A stretch of DNA of 15,026 nucleotides, from positions 1 to 15,026 of the forward strand of contig CAJXHQ010000020.1 of the NCBI GenBank assembly GCA_913054485.1, read 5' to 3'. The notes under the pieces were generated by a model, which worked only from the letters and a program-made list of their open reading frames with translations, had not been told where the DNA came from and ran no database searches. This document shows positions 1 through 7,429 of the stretch, piece after piece (positions within the stretch are counted from its first letter, which is position 1; each line of letters opens with the position of its first letter). A program made the position numbers and the translations under genes. Origin of the DNA: an uncultured Paracoccaceae bacterium (GTDB lineage Bacteria; Pseudomonadota; Alphaproteobacteria; Rhodobacterales; Rhodobacteraceae).

Positions 1-1
1 G

Positions 2-304
2 GACCAGGAGGGTGCCAGCCCTGAAGAGCTGATCCATGGGCCGGATTGCCCCCGCGCGCTGGACGATATGGTTTTGCGCAGCGGTGCGGATGCTGTTCTG
101 TTCGACCTGCCGCCAGTGCTGGAGCACGACGATCTGACGGCTTTCCTGCCGCAGGTCGATGGCGTTCTGCTGGTGTCCGACGGCCGCGCGACCACGGCCG
201 CTCATCTGGAAGCCTGCGAGAAAATGCTGGCCGGCCACACAGAGCTGCTGGGTGTTGTTCTGAACCGGGCCCGCGCCCCGCGCACCGGGCTTTTTGCGGC
301 CTGA
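2..304 (+). CDS. CpsD/CapB-type polysaccharide tyrosine kinase, C-terminal fragment
   Basis: This is the last 100 residues of a P-loop ATPase; the 5' end lies outside the window. The stretch DAVLFDLPPV matches the Walker B-like strand (hhhhDxPP) of the BY-kinase/MinD-like family, followed by a strand with VDGVLLVSDG and the terminal GVVLNRARA, all in the usual family order. Such kinases partner with Wzz-type membrane proteins to control assembly and chain length of exported polysaccharide, and a Wzz-type gene follows 98 bp downstream on the same strand. The protein ends NRARAPRTGLFAA, with no tyrosine cluster, which is unusual for autophosphorylating BY-kinases. It could instead be a non-phosphorylating ExoP/CpsD-like ATPase. 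The Walker A motif is not visible because it would lie upstream. Confidence 0.8.
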   Translation, partial: DQEGASPEELIHGPDCPRALDDMVLRSGADAVLFDLPPVLEHDDLTAFLPQVDGVLLVSDGRATTAAHLEACEKMLAGHTELLGVVLNRARAPRTGLFAA

Positions 305-402
305 GCGGACAATGCCATAATGCTGCCCGGTTAATGTGCTGAAGTATACCCAAGCCGGCCGTCAGCGGGCAAACTTCACATGCGATTTTACGGGGCGACT
401 GA

Positions 403-1677
403 ATGGGGCCGATTCATTCTTTGGACGATTTCATTGATATGCTGCGCAGGCGGGCGGGGCTGATCTGTGCAGTGATCCTCCTCGGGACACTTGCATCGGT
501 GTATTTTGCGGCCCGGATGCAGCATGCATACAGTGCGTCGGAGGTGCTGCAGATCTCGCGGCCCAAGATTGCGGATGGGCTGGCCAGCTCGACTGTAGAG
601 GGATCCTCGGCCCGGCGTCTGCAGCTGATCCAGCAGCGGCTGATGACGCGCAGCACAATTCTGGAACTGATCGACACCTTCGGCCTGTACAGCGATCTGC
701 CCCATTCGGACGTGAAGAAAGTCGGCATGTTCCGCGACTCCGTCGCGATCGAAGGGGTCGCCGCCGCCCGCGAGGGCCAGTGGGATGACGGAACCATCGC
801 TGTACTGACCATCACGGCAGAGATGCCAGCCCCCGAGCTTGCCCGGCAGGTTGCCCGCGAGCTGTCCCGCCGCACGATGGAGCTCAGCAGAAGCTCGCGG
901 ATTGAAAAGGCCCGGGAAACACTGACTTTCTTTGCTGAGCAGGAAGCGGCCATTGTCACGGACATCTCGGTGCTGGAGCAGGAGATTGCGGCATACCGGC
1001 TGACCAATGACATGGCGCTGCCCGGCACTGCGGAATTCCGGCTGATTGAAATCAACACGATCAACGAGGGTCTGCTGGATATAGCCCGGGAAAAGATCAG
1101 CATTCAGCGGGCGGCAGATCTGGCTGCAGCCGACGAACGGCCGGCTACGGCGGCGCGCATTTTGGAAGACGCTGCGCAGGACATCGCGACCGTGGAGGCC
1201 CAGCGAATCCTGCTCGCCAGCCGTAAGGCCGAGCTGGAAAAGTCGCTTGAAACATCGCCTGATGCCGAACGGCGGCTGGGCGCCTATCAGCGTGACCTTG
1301 CAAGGCTGCAGAGCGAGCTGTCGGTCATTACCGAACGGCGTGCTGTCGCTGAGGTGGGTTTCCGCCTGGAGACATCGGGGCAAGCCGAAACGCTGACCGT
1401 GATTGAACCCGCAGTGGTGCCGGAGCACCCCTTCACGACAAGCCGAAAACTGGTTGTTGCGGCGGGTGCCGTCTTCAGTGCGGCCGCTGCTCTGGCGCTG
1501 GCTTTCCTGCTGGACTTGCGCACACCGGTGCTGCGCTCCGCGGCGCAGATGAAGCGGGAAACAGGGCTGGTCCCGGTGGTCTCGGTTCCGGTTCTTGATA
1601 CCGGTGCATCGGGCAAGATTAAGTGGCCGTTCCTGCGCCAGCGCGGGTTTCGCAAGGATGGATCACAGAGCTTCTGA
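403..1677 (+). CDS. Wzz/chain-length determinant-type polysaccharide co-polymerase
   Basis: A 424-residue inner-membrane protein with the layout of polysaccharide co-polymerases. There is an N-terminal membrane segment at about residues 17-36, a large periplasmic region rich in predicted coiled coil (about 160-315, with many E, A, L, R and Q residues), and a second membrane segment at about 349-368. Just before the second segment is the proline-containing stretch VIEPAVVPEHPF, typical of the family. A cytoplasmic tail of about 55 residues follows. It probably sets chain length together with the kinase encoded just upstream. ATG 403 is preceded only by a weak GGGG Shine-Dalgarno-like run. The 98-bp gap upstream holds no clear promoter. 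The gene ends 12 bp from the convergent flippase gene. The exact polysaccharide is not identifiable. Confidence 0.85.
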   Translation: MGPIHSLDDFIDMLRRRAGLICAVILLGTLASVYFAARMQHAYSASEVLQISRPKIADGLASSTVEGSSARRLQLIQQRLMTRSTILELIDTFGLYSDLPHSDVKKVGMFRDSVAIEGVAAAREGQWDDGTIAVLTITAEMPAPELARQVARELSRRTMELSRSSRIEKARETLTFFAEQEAAIVTDISVLEQEIAAYRLTNDMALPGTAEFRLIEINTINEGLLDIAREKISIQRAADLAAADERPATAARILEDAAQDIATVEAQRILLASRKAELEKSLETSPDAERRLGAYQRDLARLQSELSVITERRAVAEVGFRLETSGQAETLTVIEPAVVPEHPFTTSRKLVVAAGAVFSAAAALALAFLLDLRTPVLRSAAQMKRETGLVPVVSVPVLDTGASGKIKWPFLRQRGFRKDGSQSF

Positions 1678-1683
1678 CCCTGC

Positions 1684-1701
1684 GGCGGTTCAGTTGCCGC
1701 C
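1684..1701. terminator. Small inverted repeat between convergent genes
   Basis: GGCGG and CCGCC are separated by 8 bases, spanning the stop codon of the - strand flippase gene and the 12-bp gap after the Wzz-type gene. It could act as a weak bidirectional terminator. There is no T-run and the stem is only 5 bp, so confidence is low. Confidence 0.25.
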
Positions 1702-3051
1702 CGCAAACGCCAGCAGAACATCCTGATGCAGCAGCAGAATGGCAGCTCCGGCAGCCAGCCAGACCAGTCCGGCAACCAGATCGTGCAGCGGGTCCCAGAC
1801 CTGGTGCTTCCGCGCCAGGGCTATCAGAAGCGGATAAGCGGCCAGCATGGAGAGGCAGAAGGCAGCAATGCCGCCCGGCAGCCCCAGCCAAAGGACGCCG
1901 GCCAGGAACAGCCCGGTTTGCAGCAGCGCCCTGACTGCGGAAAGCAGAAAGAAAAACCGGCTGTCGCCTGCTGCCAGCGCGGCTTGATCATAGGTCATGA
2001 AGATCACAGCCGGCGCCAGCGCCAGAGACGTCAGAACAACCATGGCCCCGGCCGGTGCATAGCGGTCGTCATAAAGCAGGTCCACAAGCCAGGGCCCCAG
2101 CAGGGCCATTAACAGCAGCAGGCTCAGGCTGCCGGCGGTCAGCCCGCTGCGCAGCTGGCGCTGGCGGCGGCGGTTGGAGGCACTGGCGGCAGCCGGCCTG
2201 TCCCGGTAGACGGGCAGCATCAGCCGCCGGGCCACGGTCAGCCCCAGCAGCATCGGGAACCCGGCCAGAAAATAGCCGATATTGTAAATGCCGAGCACAT
2301 CCAGCGGCACGAATTTTCCCAGGATCGCCCGGTCGCCCTGGCTGGTCAGGAACGAGAAGGCGGTGGAGAGGAAGATCCATTTTCCGAAGTGGATCAGATC
2401 CTGCGCGGCGGCGCGCTCCCAATGCAGCCGGTTGCGCTGGCCGGGCAGCCCCCAATGGGTCAGCGCCAGTTTCGCCACGGCCTGGATGACACCGCCGATC
2501 ACCAGCGCCGAGACCGAGCCGGTGGCCAGCGCCAGAACGACCATCGAGGTAATGCCGGTCAGCTGCGCCATCAGGTCCAGCAGCGTCAGCCGACCGACCA
2601 GCAGGTGCCGGTTGGCGGTCTCGATCCGGGTCGGGTTGAAGCCGGCAATCGCCAGGCTGGCCCCGGCCACGGGCAGGTACCACAATAGTTCGGGCGCGCC
2701 GTAGAATTCCGCGGCAGGCCAGGCAAGCAGCCCGGTCAGCGCCCAAAGGCAGAAGCCGCGGATAACCTGAAGGGTCCAGGCGGTGTCCAGGAAATCAGGG
2801 TCATCACCGCGTTTGTTCTGTGCGATGGACGGGCCCAGCCCGACGTCGGAAAACAGCACCAGCCCGGTCAGAACCACCTGCACCAGGGCCATCAGCCCAA
2901 AGGCTTCAGGGAAGAGAATGCGGGTCAGCACCAGGTTGGAGGCCAGCCGCAGCGCCTGGCTGCCGCCATAGCCGATCACCATCCAGGAGCCTGACCGCGC
3001 CACCCGTGCGGTCAGACTCTGACCTGTCAAAAGGCGCGCGCTGCCTGCCAT
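1690..3051 (-). CDS. Wzx/PST-type polysaccharide (oligosaccharide) flippase
   Basis: A 453-residue, highly hydrophobic multi-pass membrane protein of the MOP superfamily, polysaccharide transporter (PST) branch. The N-terminal region carries typical family elements: SGSWMVIGYGGSQALRLASN, then LTRILFPEAFGLMALVQVV and the polar loop FSDVGLGPSIAQNKRG. Many further hydrophobic helices follow, giving a total of about 12-14. The role is to flip lipid-linked oligosaccharide repeat units across the inner membrane before polymerisation. ATG 3051 is supported by a GGAG Shine-Dalgarno (plus-strand 3058-3061) six bases upstream, and by a possible sigma70-type promoter at 3082-3110. It is transcribed divergently from the GT4 glycosyltransferase and converges with the Wzz-type gene. 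No Wzy polymerase or priming glycosyltransferase is present in the window. Confidence 0.85.
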   Translation of the reverse strand: MAGSARLLTGQSLTARVARSGSWMVIGYGGSQALRLASNLVLTRILFPEAFGLMALVQVVLTGLVLFSDVGLGPSIAQNKRGDDPDFLDTAWTLQVIRGFCLWALTGLLAWPAAEFYGAPELLWYLPVAGASLAIAGFNPTRIETANRHLLVGRLTLLDLMAQLTGITSMVVLALATGSVSALVIGGVIQAVAKLALTHWGLPGQRNRLHWERAAAQDLIHFGKWIFLSTAFSFLTSQGDRAILGKFVPLDVLGIYNIGYFLAGFPMLLGLTVARRLMLPVYRDRPAAASASNRRRQRQLRSGLTAGSLSLLLLMALLGPWLVDLLYDDRYAPAGAMVVLTSLALAPAVIFMTYDQAALAAGDSRFFFLLSAVRALLQTGLFLAGVLWLGLPGGIAAFCLSMLAAYPLLIALARKHQVWDPLHDLVAGLVWLAAGAAILLLHQDVLLAFAGGN

Positions 3052-3081
3052 GTGTTTCTCCGTGCGGTGCTGGTTCAGCGC

Positions 3082-3110
3082 AAGCTAGGGCGCGGGCGGA
3101 ATCGCGTCAA
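3082..3110 (-). promoter_or_regulatory. Candidate sigma70-type promoter of the flippase gene
   Basis: Read on the - strand, TTGACG (-35, plus-strand 3105-3110) is followed by 17 bases and then TAGCTT (-10, 3082-3087). This would start transcription about 25 bases before ATG 3051. The -35 box is good and the -10 box moderate. Confidence 0.4.
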
Positions 3111-3222
3111 TGCAGGTCCGCTCGCAGGGCGGCTGCGGTTGCCCTCATGGAAACAAAGCAGCCACGGGGGCGGAATTGAGGCCTCCTGCTGTCCGCTGAG
3201 GGGTGGGCTGCGCGGTGGTGCT

Positions 3223-3250
3223 TTGCAAGGGGCGGCCGGGCGGCTAGTCT
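3223..3250 (+). promoter_or_regulatory. Candidate promoter of the GT4 glycosyltransferase gene
   Basis: TTGCAA (3223-3228) is followed by 16 bases and then TAGTCT (3245-3250), located about 35 bases before the proposed TTG start at 3286. Both boxes match the sigma70 consensus only partly. The position is sensible but the sequence evidence alone is weak. Confidence 0.25.
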
Positions 3251-3285
3251 GCGCCTGTTTCAACCTCCCAACCGCCGCGTGCCCA

Positions 3286-4515
3286 TTGAAAATTGCATAT
3301 ATACTGAACAGTTATCCGCAGCCCTCGCATAGTTTCATCCGGCGCGAGATCCAGGCGCTGGAGGCGCAGGGCATCAAGGTGCTGCGGCTGGCCATGCGCG
3401 GCCCCTCGGCAGAGCTGAAGGATGCCGGCGACAAGGCCGAAGCGGCGCGGAGCGAATATGTGCTGGCGGCGGGTGCCCTGGCTCTTCTGGCGGCAATGCT
3501 GCGCGTGCTTCTGAGCCGGCCGGGCCGGTTTGCCGCGGCTCTGCAGCTGGCGCTGCAGCTGGCGCGGGCCTCGGACAGGGGCGCGCTGCGGCACCTCATC
3601 TACCTGGGCGAGGCGGCCTTTGTGCTGCAGCGCTGCACCGCCTGGGGGGCGCAGCATATGCATGCACATTTCGGGACCAATTCTGCTGCGGTGGCGATGC
3701 TGGCCCATGCGCTGGGCGGGGTGCAATACAGTTTCACCGCCCATGGACCGGAAGAATTTGATGCGCCGCACGCCTTGTCGATGGGGGTGAAACTGGACCG
3801 TGCAGCTTTTGCTGCCGGGGTCAGCAGTTTTGGCCGCAGCCAGCTCAGCCGGTGGGCAGGCTTTGGCACCTGGGAGCGGCTGAAGGTGGTGCATTGCGGC
3901 ATTGAGCCTGAGAAGTTCGCCACTCCCGCTCCGCTGCCTGAAGGGGCGCTGCGGCTGGTGTCGATCGGCCGTTTCGTGGAACAGAAGGGTCAGATGGTGC
4001 TGGTGGAGGCCATGGCGGAGCTGGTGCCGGATCTGCCTGATCTGCAGCTGTCGCTGGTGGGCGACGGGGAGATGCGTGGCGCGCTGGAGGCGGCGATAAG
4101 GGCTGCCGGGCTGGAGCGTAATATCACACTGACCGGCTGGCTGGACGAGGCCGGCGTGCAGGCGGAACTGGCTGCGGCCCATGCGCTGGTGATGCCGTCT
4201 TTTGCGGAGGGGTTGCCGATGGTGGTGATGGAGGCCATGGCGGCCGCCCGCCCGGTGATTGCCACATATATCGCCGGCACGCCTGAACTTGTTTTGCCCG
4301 GGCAAACCGGCTGGCTGGTTCCGGCGAGCAATGCGGGCGCTCTGGCCGGTGCGGTGCGCGCGCTTGCTGCGGCAAAGCAGGACAGCCGGGCGGCCATGGG
4401 AACTGCCGGCCGCGCCCGCGTGCTGCAGCGGCACGACAGTGGCGCGGAGGCGGAAAAACTGGCGGCTCATTTCCGTGAGGCGATTGCGCAAGGGGGGGCT
4501 CCCGCCCCTTTGTGA
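3286..4515 (+). CDS. GT4-family glycosyltransferase of the polysaccharide locus
   Basis: A 409-residue GT-B fold enzyme that would transfer an activated sugar to the growing repeat unit at the cytoplasmic face. The frame is open back to 3052, but the family-like sequence begins only at KIAYILNSYPQPS, so I place the start at TTG 3286; the upstream part is arginine-rich and looks non-coding. Features include HAHFGTN and FTAHGPEEF in the N-terminal domain, then SIGRFVEQKG and LVGDGEMR in the C-terminal nucleotide-sugar domain. The GT4 EX7E motif is E308 to E316, in FAEGLPMVVMEA. It resembles WcaL/AmsK-type exopolysaccharide glycosyltransferases. No strong Shine-Dalgarno precedes the TTG. The donor sugar and linkage cannot be read from sequence. 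Confidence 0.82.
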   Translation: MKIAYILNSYPQPSHSFIRREIQALEAQGIKVLRLAMRGPSAELKDAGDKAEAARSEYVLAAGALALLAAMLRVLLSRPGRFAAALQLALQLARASDRGALRHLIYLGEAAFVLQRCTAWGAQHMHAHFGTNSAAVAMLAHALGGVQYSFTAHGPEEFDAPHALSMGVKLDRAAFAAGVSSFGRSQLSRWAGFGTWERLKVVHCGIEPEKFATPAPLPEGALRLVSIGRFVEQKGQMVLVEAMAELVPDLPDLQLSLVGDGEMRGALEAAIRAAGLERNITLTGWLDEAGVQAELAAAHALVMPSFAEGLPMVVMEAMAAARPVIATYIAGTPELVLPGQTGWLVPASNAGALAGAVRALAAAKQDSRAAMGTAGRARVLQRHDSGAEAEKLAAHFREAIAQGGAPAPL

Positions 4516-4635
4516 GGCCCTGCGGGCCGCAAAAGCCTTGGGCCGGGCGCCTCGCAATGCGCGGCGCTGGGGCGCTGCCCCCGCCGCCTGCGGCGGCTCC
4601 CCCGGAGTATTTCCAGAAAGGTGAAACGCCGCCGT
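4516..4635. repeat. Hairpin-rich intergenic repeat-like spacer between convergent genes
   Basis: This 120-bp spacer holds several perfect short stem-loops: GGCCC-TGC-GGGCC (4516-4528), GGGGC-GCT-GCCCC (4568-4580) and CCGCCG-CCTG-CGGCGG (4581-4596). These are followed by CTCCCCCGGAGTATTT and then an AGAAAGGTGAA tail. That combination, G/C hairpins then CCCCGGAGTATTT plus an AGAAAGRTGAA tail, resembles intergenic elements I recall as common in Rhodobacteraceae genomes. It lies where both flanking operons end, so transcription termination or RNA stabilisation is the likely role. The family assignment is from memory and was not searched. Confidence 0.5.
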
Positions 4636-5469
4636 TCAGCGGCCGCGGGCCCAGCGTGGTGCGGAGCTCCGGGCGGGCAGGCGGATGGCCAGTTTGACCA
4701 ATGCGTAGGCGGCAAGGCCGGCCGGGTCGCACAGGGCGGCGCGGCGCAGGGCCGGGCCGGCAGGAAAGGCGGTGCCCTCATTTTGCAGCAGCGCGGGGAA
4801 CAGGCGTGCCAGTTCGCGGTTGCCGGCATCCTGGCGGCGGCGCACCCGGATCAGGTTGGAGAGGCCTTCGGCCAGCGGCCAGAAATAGGCGCCGGGCAGC
4901 AGCTGGCGCTCACTAGGGGCGAAGCTGAGCCTGGCAAACATGTCATCGGCAATAATGTCCGGCCAGTTCTGCCAGCGGTTGCGTCCGGCCCGGTTCATGG
5001 CGAAATAGCCGAAACCTGGCACGCCGCGGGTGAGAAAGGGCAGGGTCATCCAGACCCGCCCGTAGGCACGGGAAAACCCGGAGACGGCAGGCATCAGCTG
5101 CGGGCGGCCACTGGCATAGCGGGCAGCGCTGCCGCGGAGCGCCTCCACCGTCTGCGCCAGCAGGCCGGGCTCCAGCCGCACATCGGCGTCGAGATAAGCC
5201 AGAACCGCACCCTGTGCGGTGCGGTCGCCGGCATTGAGCGCGGCCAGTTTGCCGCCTTCGGGCAGGTCCAGCACCTGCAGGCGCCAGCCGGGCGGCACCG
5301 CTGCTGCGCGGGCCAGGCTGGCGGTCTGGTCCGTGCAGCCGTTGGCGATCACAAGCACCTCACCCTGCCAGCCCTGCGGCAGCGCGCGGGAGGCAAAGAC
5401 CGAGGCCAGGCAGGCAGTGATTTCATCCGCTTCGTTATGGGCAGGGATCAGGACCGACAGCAGGTTCAC
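4636..5469 (-). CDS. GT2-family glycosyltransferase, last gene of the NRPS operon
   Basis: A 277-residue GT-A fold glycosyltransferase. The N-terminus SVLIPAHNEADEI is the classic GT2 opening. It is followed by VIANGCTDQT and the metal-binding DXD-type motif D94-A-D96 in AYLDADV. No clear membrane segment is seen, so it is probably cytoplasmic or membrane-associated. The start is GTG 5469, overlapping the stop of the preceding gene by 4 bp (GTGA). A GGAGG Shine-Dalgarno (plus-strand 5477-5481) lies seven bases upstream. It is probably translationally coupled and transfers a sugar to the same product as the upstream genes. The acceptor may be the polysaccharide or the NRPS product; nothing in the sequence decides this. 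Confidence 0.85.
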   Translation of the reverse strand: MNLLSVLIPAHNEADEITACLASVFASRALPQGWQGEVLVIANGCTDQTASLARAAAVPPGWRLQVLDLPEGGKLAALNAGDRTAQGAVLAYLDADVRLEPGLLAQTVEALRGSAARYASGRPQLMPAVSGFSRAYGRVWMTLPFLTRGVPGFGYFAMNRAGRNRWQNWPDIIADDMFARLSFAPSERQLLPGAYFWPLAEGLSNLIRVRRRQDAGNRELARLFPALLQNEGTAFPAGPALRRAALCDPAGLAAYALVKLAIRLPARSSAPRWARGR

Positions 5470-7037
5470 TTAGCGGCCTCCAGTGCGTCCCAGCGCGGGT
5501 TGCTGTCCGAGAGGTGGCGCAGGCCTCCCCAGCTGCCCCATTTGGACGGGGCGTAGACATCGTTGAAGGCGGTGAAAAGTTCTCCGCCGAGGCTGGCCCA
5601 GCCCGCCAGCAGCCGGGCATAGAGCGCAGCCATCTCTGGCGTGTAGCTGAAACGGGTGAAAAATCCGGTGAGCACCTCATTGTGCACCATATCCCCATGC
5701 CCCACCGCGTGGCTGCCGCCTTCGTACATGATCAGCTGCAGCCCCTGGGCCTCGGCCTGGGCGGCATGATAGGGCAGCACGGTGCCCAGCAGCGCCTCCA
5801 GCGTGTCTTCAGGGTTTCCGGAGATGCGCCCGTCCCAGAGTTCCGCATAGGCCTGCTGCGCGGCAAAGCCAAGGGAGGCATCCTGCGAGACCCAGTCCAG
5901 CACCATGGGCACATTGTCCTCCTTTCCCAGCTTGCCGCCGAAATAGCCGGTTACGGCATAGGCGTCGAAATAGGCTGCGGGCGGTTTGCGCCCGGCCTGT
6001 TCCGCGGTCCAGAGCGGTGCCGTCAGAAGCTGTTTCTCGAGGCCCATCCAGCCTGTCTGGGTCGCGATCACCCGCACCAGGCGGTCTTTGGCTGCGTCGC
6101 CGAAAACCTGCGTCCAGATCTGCGCCATGTCTGCGGCGCGGCCGCCATAGAACTGCATTTGCAGCCTGTTACCGCCCCAGCGCGCGCGCGCCTGTTCTTC
6201 GGCCCAGCGGGCCTGCGCGAATTGCGGGTTCCAGACCTCGTTGGAATATTCAACATAGGCCCGCCTGCCCTCTGGAAGGCGGCGGGCGGCAAGGCCGGCA
6301 AAGCGGCGGAAGTAGGTGTCGTCGCCCATATGGGGCAGGGTGAACCAGGGGTCGGCATCAGCTTCCCGGGCAAGTTCGAGCAGAATTTCCGCCGGAACGC
6401 CCTTCACCGCCCAGCTGTAATCGGTGACCTGCGGGCGGTCCTCCCAGCCGGTCTGCGCAGAGTTGTTGGTGGCCATCCAGTCCATGAAGCGCAGGGCGGC
6501 AAAGCCGCGCAGATGATCCAGCCACAACGGGTTGAACAGCGCGCCGGCGTCGAAGGCGGCCAGGTGCTCCTGTTTGACCAGCGACATGTTTCGGATGTTG
6601 TCGCCGGTGCCCTTCCGATCGGTGCGCTGGATGCGGATGTCGACCGTGCCCGGGCCCGGAGTGAAATCGAACCGCACTTCGCCCTGGCCATAGTGCAGGT
6701 TCTCCGCCCGGCCGGACACTTCGACAATACCGTCGCCGGAATAGCGCAGCACGTAGCGCCCGGCGAGCGAGGCCGCCGCTTCCGGGAGTTCGGTCAGCAC
6801 CACCGTGCCGATGGAGCCGAGCTCAGGCGGGATGGCCGTGGGCCAGCCGTCCGGGTCCAAATAACCGGCGGCTTCAAGGTCCGCATGGCCGGCACCGCCC
6901 CATTGGCCCGGCAGGTGGCCGATCCAGGGGCGCGCGGTCTTGAAATGGTCCAGGAAGGGTGCCTGGGGGCTCCAGTCCGCGATCGGGGCGAGGTTGATGG
7001 CGATGGGCTGTTTGGGGATCGGCGGGGCCACGGGCAA
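5466..7037 (-). CDS. Glycoside-hydrolase-like protein, main body (5' end disrupted)
   Basis: A 523-residue frame with a beta-rich N-terminal part (about 75-150) and a presumed TIM-barrel-like part after about 170. YVEYSNEVWNPQF places E267 after Asn, like the acid/base of clan GH-A retaining glycosidases. E439 in MYEGGSH is a candidate nucleophile about 170 residues later. I infer a polysaccharide-active enzyme but cannot name a GH family. The frame is open upstream, but the earliest credible in-frame start is TTG 7037, preceded by GGAGG at a 5-base spacing. That start gives no signal peptide. The upstream gene's stop overlaps an ATG at 7429 in another frame that does encode a signal-like N-terminus, so this CDS is probably the larger piece of a longer gene split by an indel. 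The stop overlaps the next gene's GTG. Confidence 0.65.
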   Translation of the reverse strand: MPVAPPIPKQPIAINLAPIADWSPQAPFLDHFKTARPWIGHLPGQWGGAGHADLEAAGYLDPDGWPTAIPPELGSIGTVVLTELPEAAASLAGRYVLRYSGDGIVEVSGRAENLHYGQGEVRFDFTPGPGTVDIRIQRTDRKGTGDNIRNMSLVKQEHLAAFDAGALFNPLWLDHLRGFAALRFMDWMATNNSAQTGWEDRPQVTDYSWAVKGVPAEILLELAREADADPWFTLPHMGDDTYFRRFAGLAARRLPEGRRAYVEYSNEVWNPQFAQARWAEEQARARWGGNRLQMQFYGGRAADMAQIWTQVFGDAAKDRLVRVIATQTGWMGLEKQLLTAPLWTAEQAGRKPPAAYFDAYAVTGYFGGKLGKEDNVPMVLDWVSQDASLGFAAQQAYAELWDGRISGNPEDTLEALLGTVLPYHAAQAEAQGLQLIMYEGGSHAVGHGDMVHNEVLTGFFTRFSYTPEMAALYARLLAGWASLGGELFTAFNDVYAPSKWGSWGGLRHLSDSNPRWDALEAAK

Positions 7038-7429
7038 GGCTGCCTCCGCAGCATCTGCCGCGTGGCTCTCAGCTGCCGGGCGGGTGGTGAGATGCTGGAT
7101 GCCGGCCGGATCTTGCAGCAGCGGGCCGGCTCGGGAGGCAGGGCCCGCGTGCCGCGGCCCGAAGCGTTTCCGATCCGGCCGGTGTTGCGGGTCTGCTGAA
7201 GGAGCCGGGAGGCTGCGCCGGGCGCGCCGCTCCGTTTCTGCTGAGCTGACGGCACGGCCTGATAGGCCGGGACGGCAACTGCGCCGGCCGGCGGGCCGTG
7301 GGACACCTGCGCTGCGGCCGGCAGCTGGCTGCGGGCCGACTGCAGGTTCTCCAGCGCCGTCGGGCCGCCATGGGCGAACAGCGAATGGCCGATGAGGACG
7401 GCAGTGGCGGCAAGGGGAAACAGGGTCAT
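7038..7429 (-). pseudogene. Frame-shifted 5' portion of the glycoside-hydrolase-like gene
   Basis: ATG 7429 overlaps the stop of the upstream SGNH gene by 4 bp (ATGA), the same arrangement as the other junctions of this operon. It opens with a hydrophobic leader, MTLFPLAATAVLIGHSLFAH, then GGPTALENLQSA, then a proline/alanine/glutamine-rich spacer. This frame looks coding to about 7120 (codons ending in G/C), after which the sequence becomes more natural in the frame of the main body (LLQDPAGIQHLTTRP). The distance from 7429 to the stop at 5466 is 1964 bases, not a multiple of three, so one base missing (or two extra) somewhere in about 7110-7215 would explain it. It could be a real mutation or a sequencing error; a separate small protein is less likely. 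Confidence 0.5.
7043..7047 (-). promoter_or_regulatory. Shine-Dalgarno-like GGAGG before TTG 7037
   Basis: GGAGG on the - strand lies five bases ahead of TTG 7037. It is the only sequence support for an internal start of the glycoside-hydrolase-like gene, and may be chance in GC-rich DNA. Confidence 0.3.

Noticed and set aside
323..371. TGCCCG ... CGGGCA inverted repeat between the kinase and Wzz-type genes
   Set aside because: Only 6 bp with arms about 37 bp apart and no T-run; expected by chance in GC-rich DNA.
388..1428. Long open frame on the - strand opposite the Wzz-type gene
   Set aside because: Its protein is rich in R, H, Q and C with no recognisable domain, and it lies entirely antisense to a gene with clear family features. 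Long antisense frames are expected at this GC content.
3052..3285. N-terminal extension of the GT4 gene back to 3052
   Set aside because: The extra 78 codons are arginine/glycine-rich, unlike any GT4 N-terminus, and overlap the flippase upstream signals.
4621..5556. A 311-codon + strand frame opposite the GT2 gene
   Set aside because: Antisense to clear GT2 motifs; composition is biased to G, A, Q and R, without protein-like features.
5514..7199. A 561-codon open frame on the + strand opposite the glycoside-hydrolase-like gene
   Set aside because: No domain or start signal is recognised. The - strand frame has coherent motifs (SNEVWN, MYEGGSH) and operon-type overlaps, so this is a shadow.
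7100..7220. Programmed -1 frameshifting to join the two parts of the glycoside-hydrolase-like gene
   Set aside because: I see no X XXY YYZ slippery heptamer followed by an obvious pseudoknot in the transition zone; an indel is simpler.
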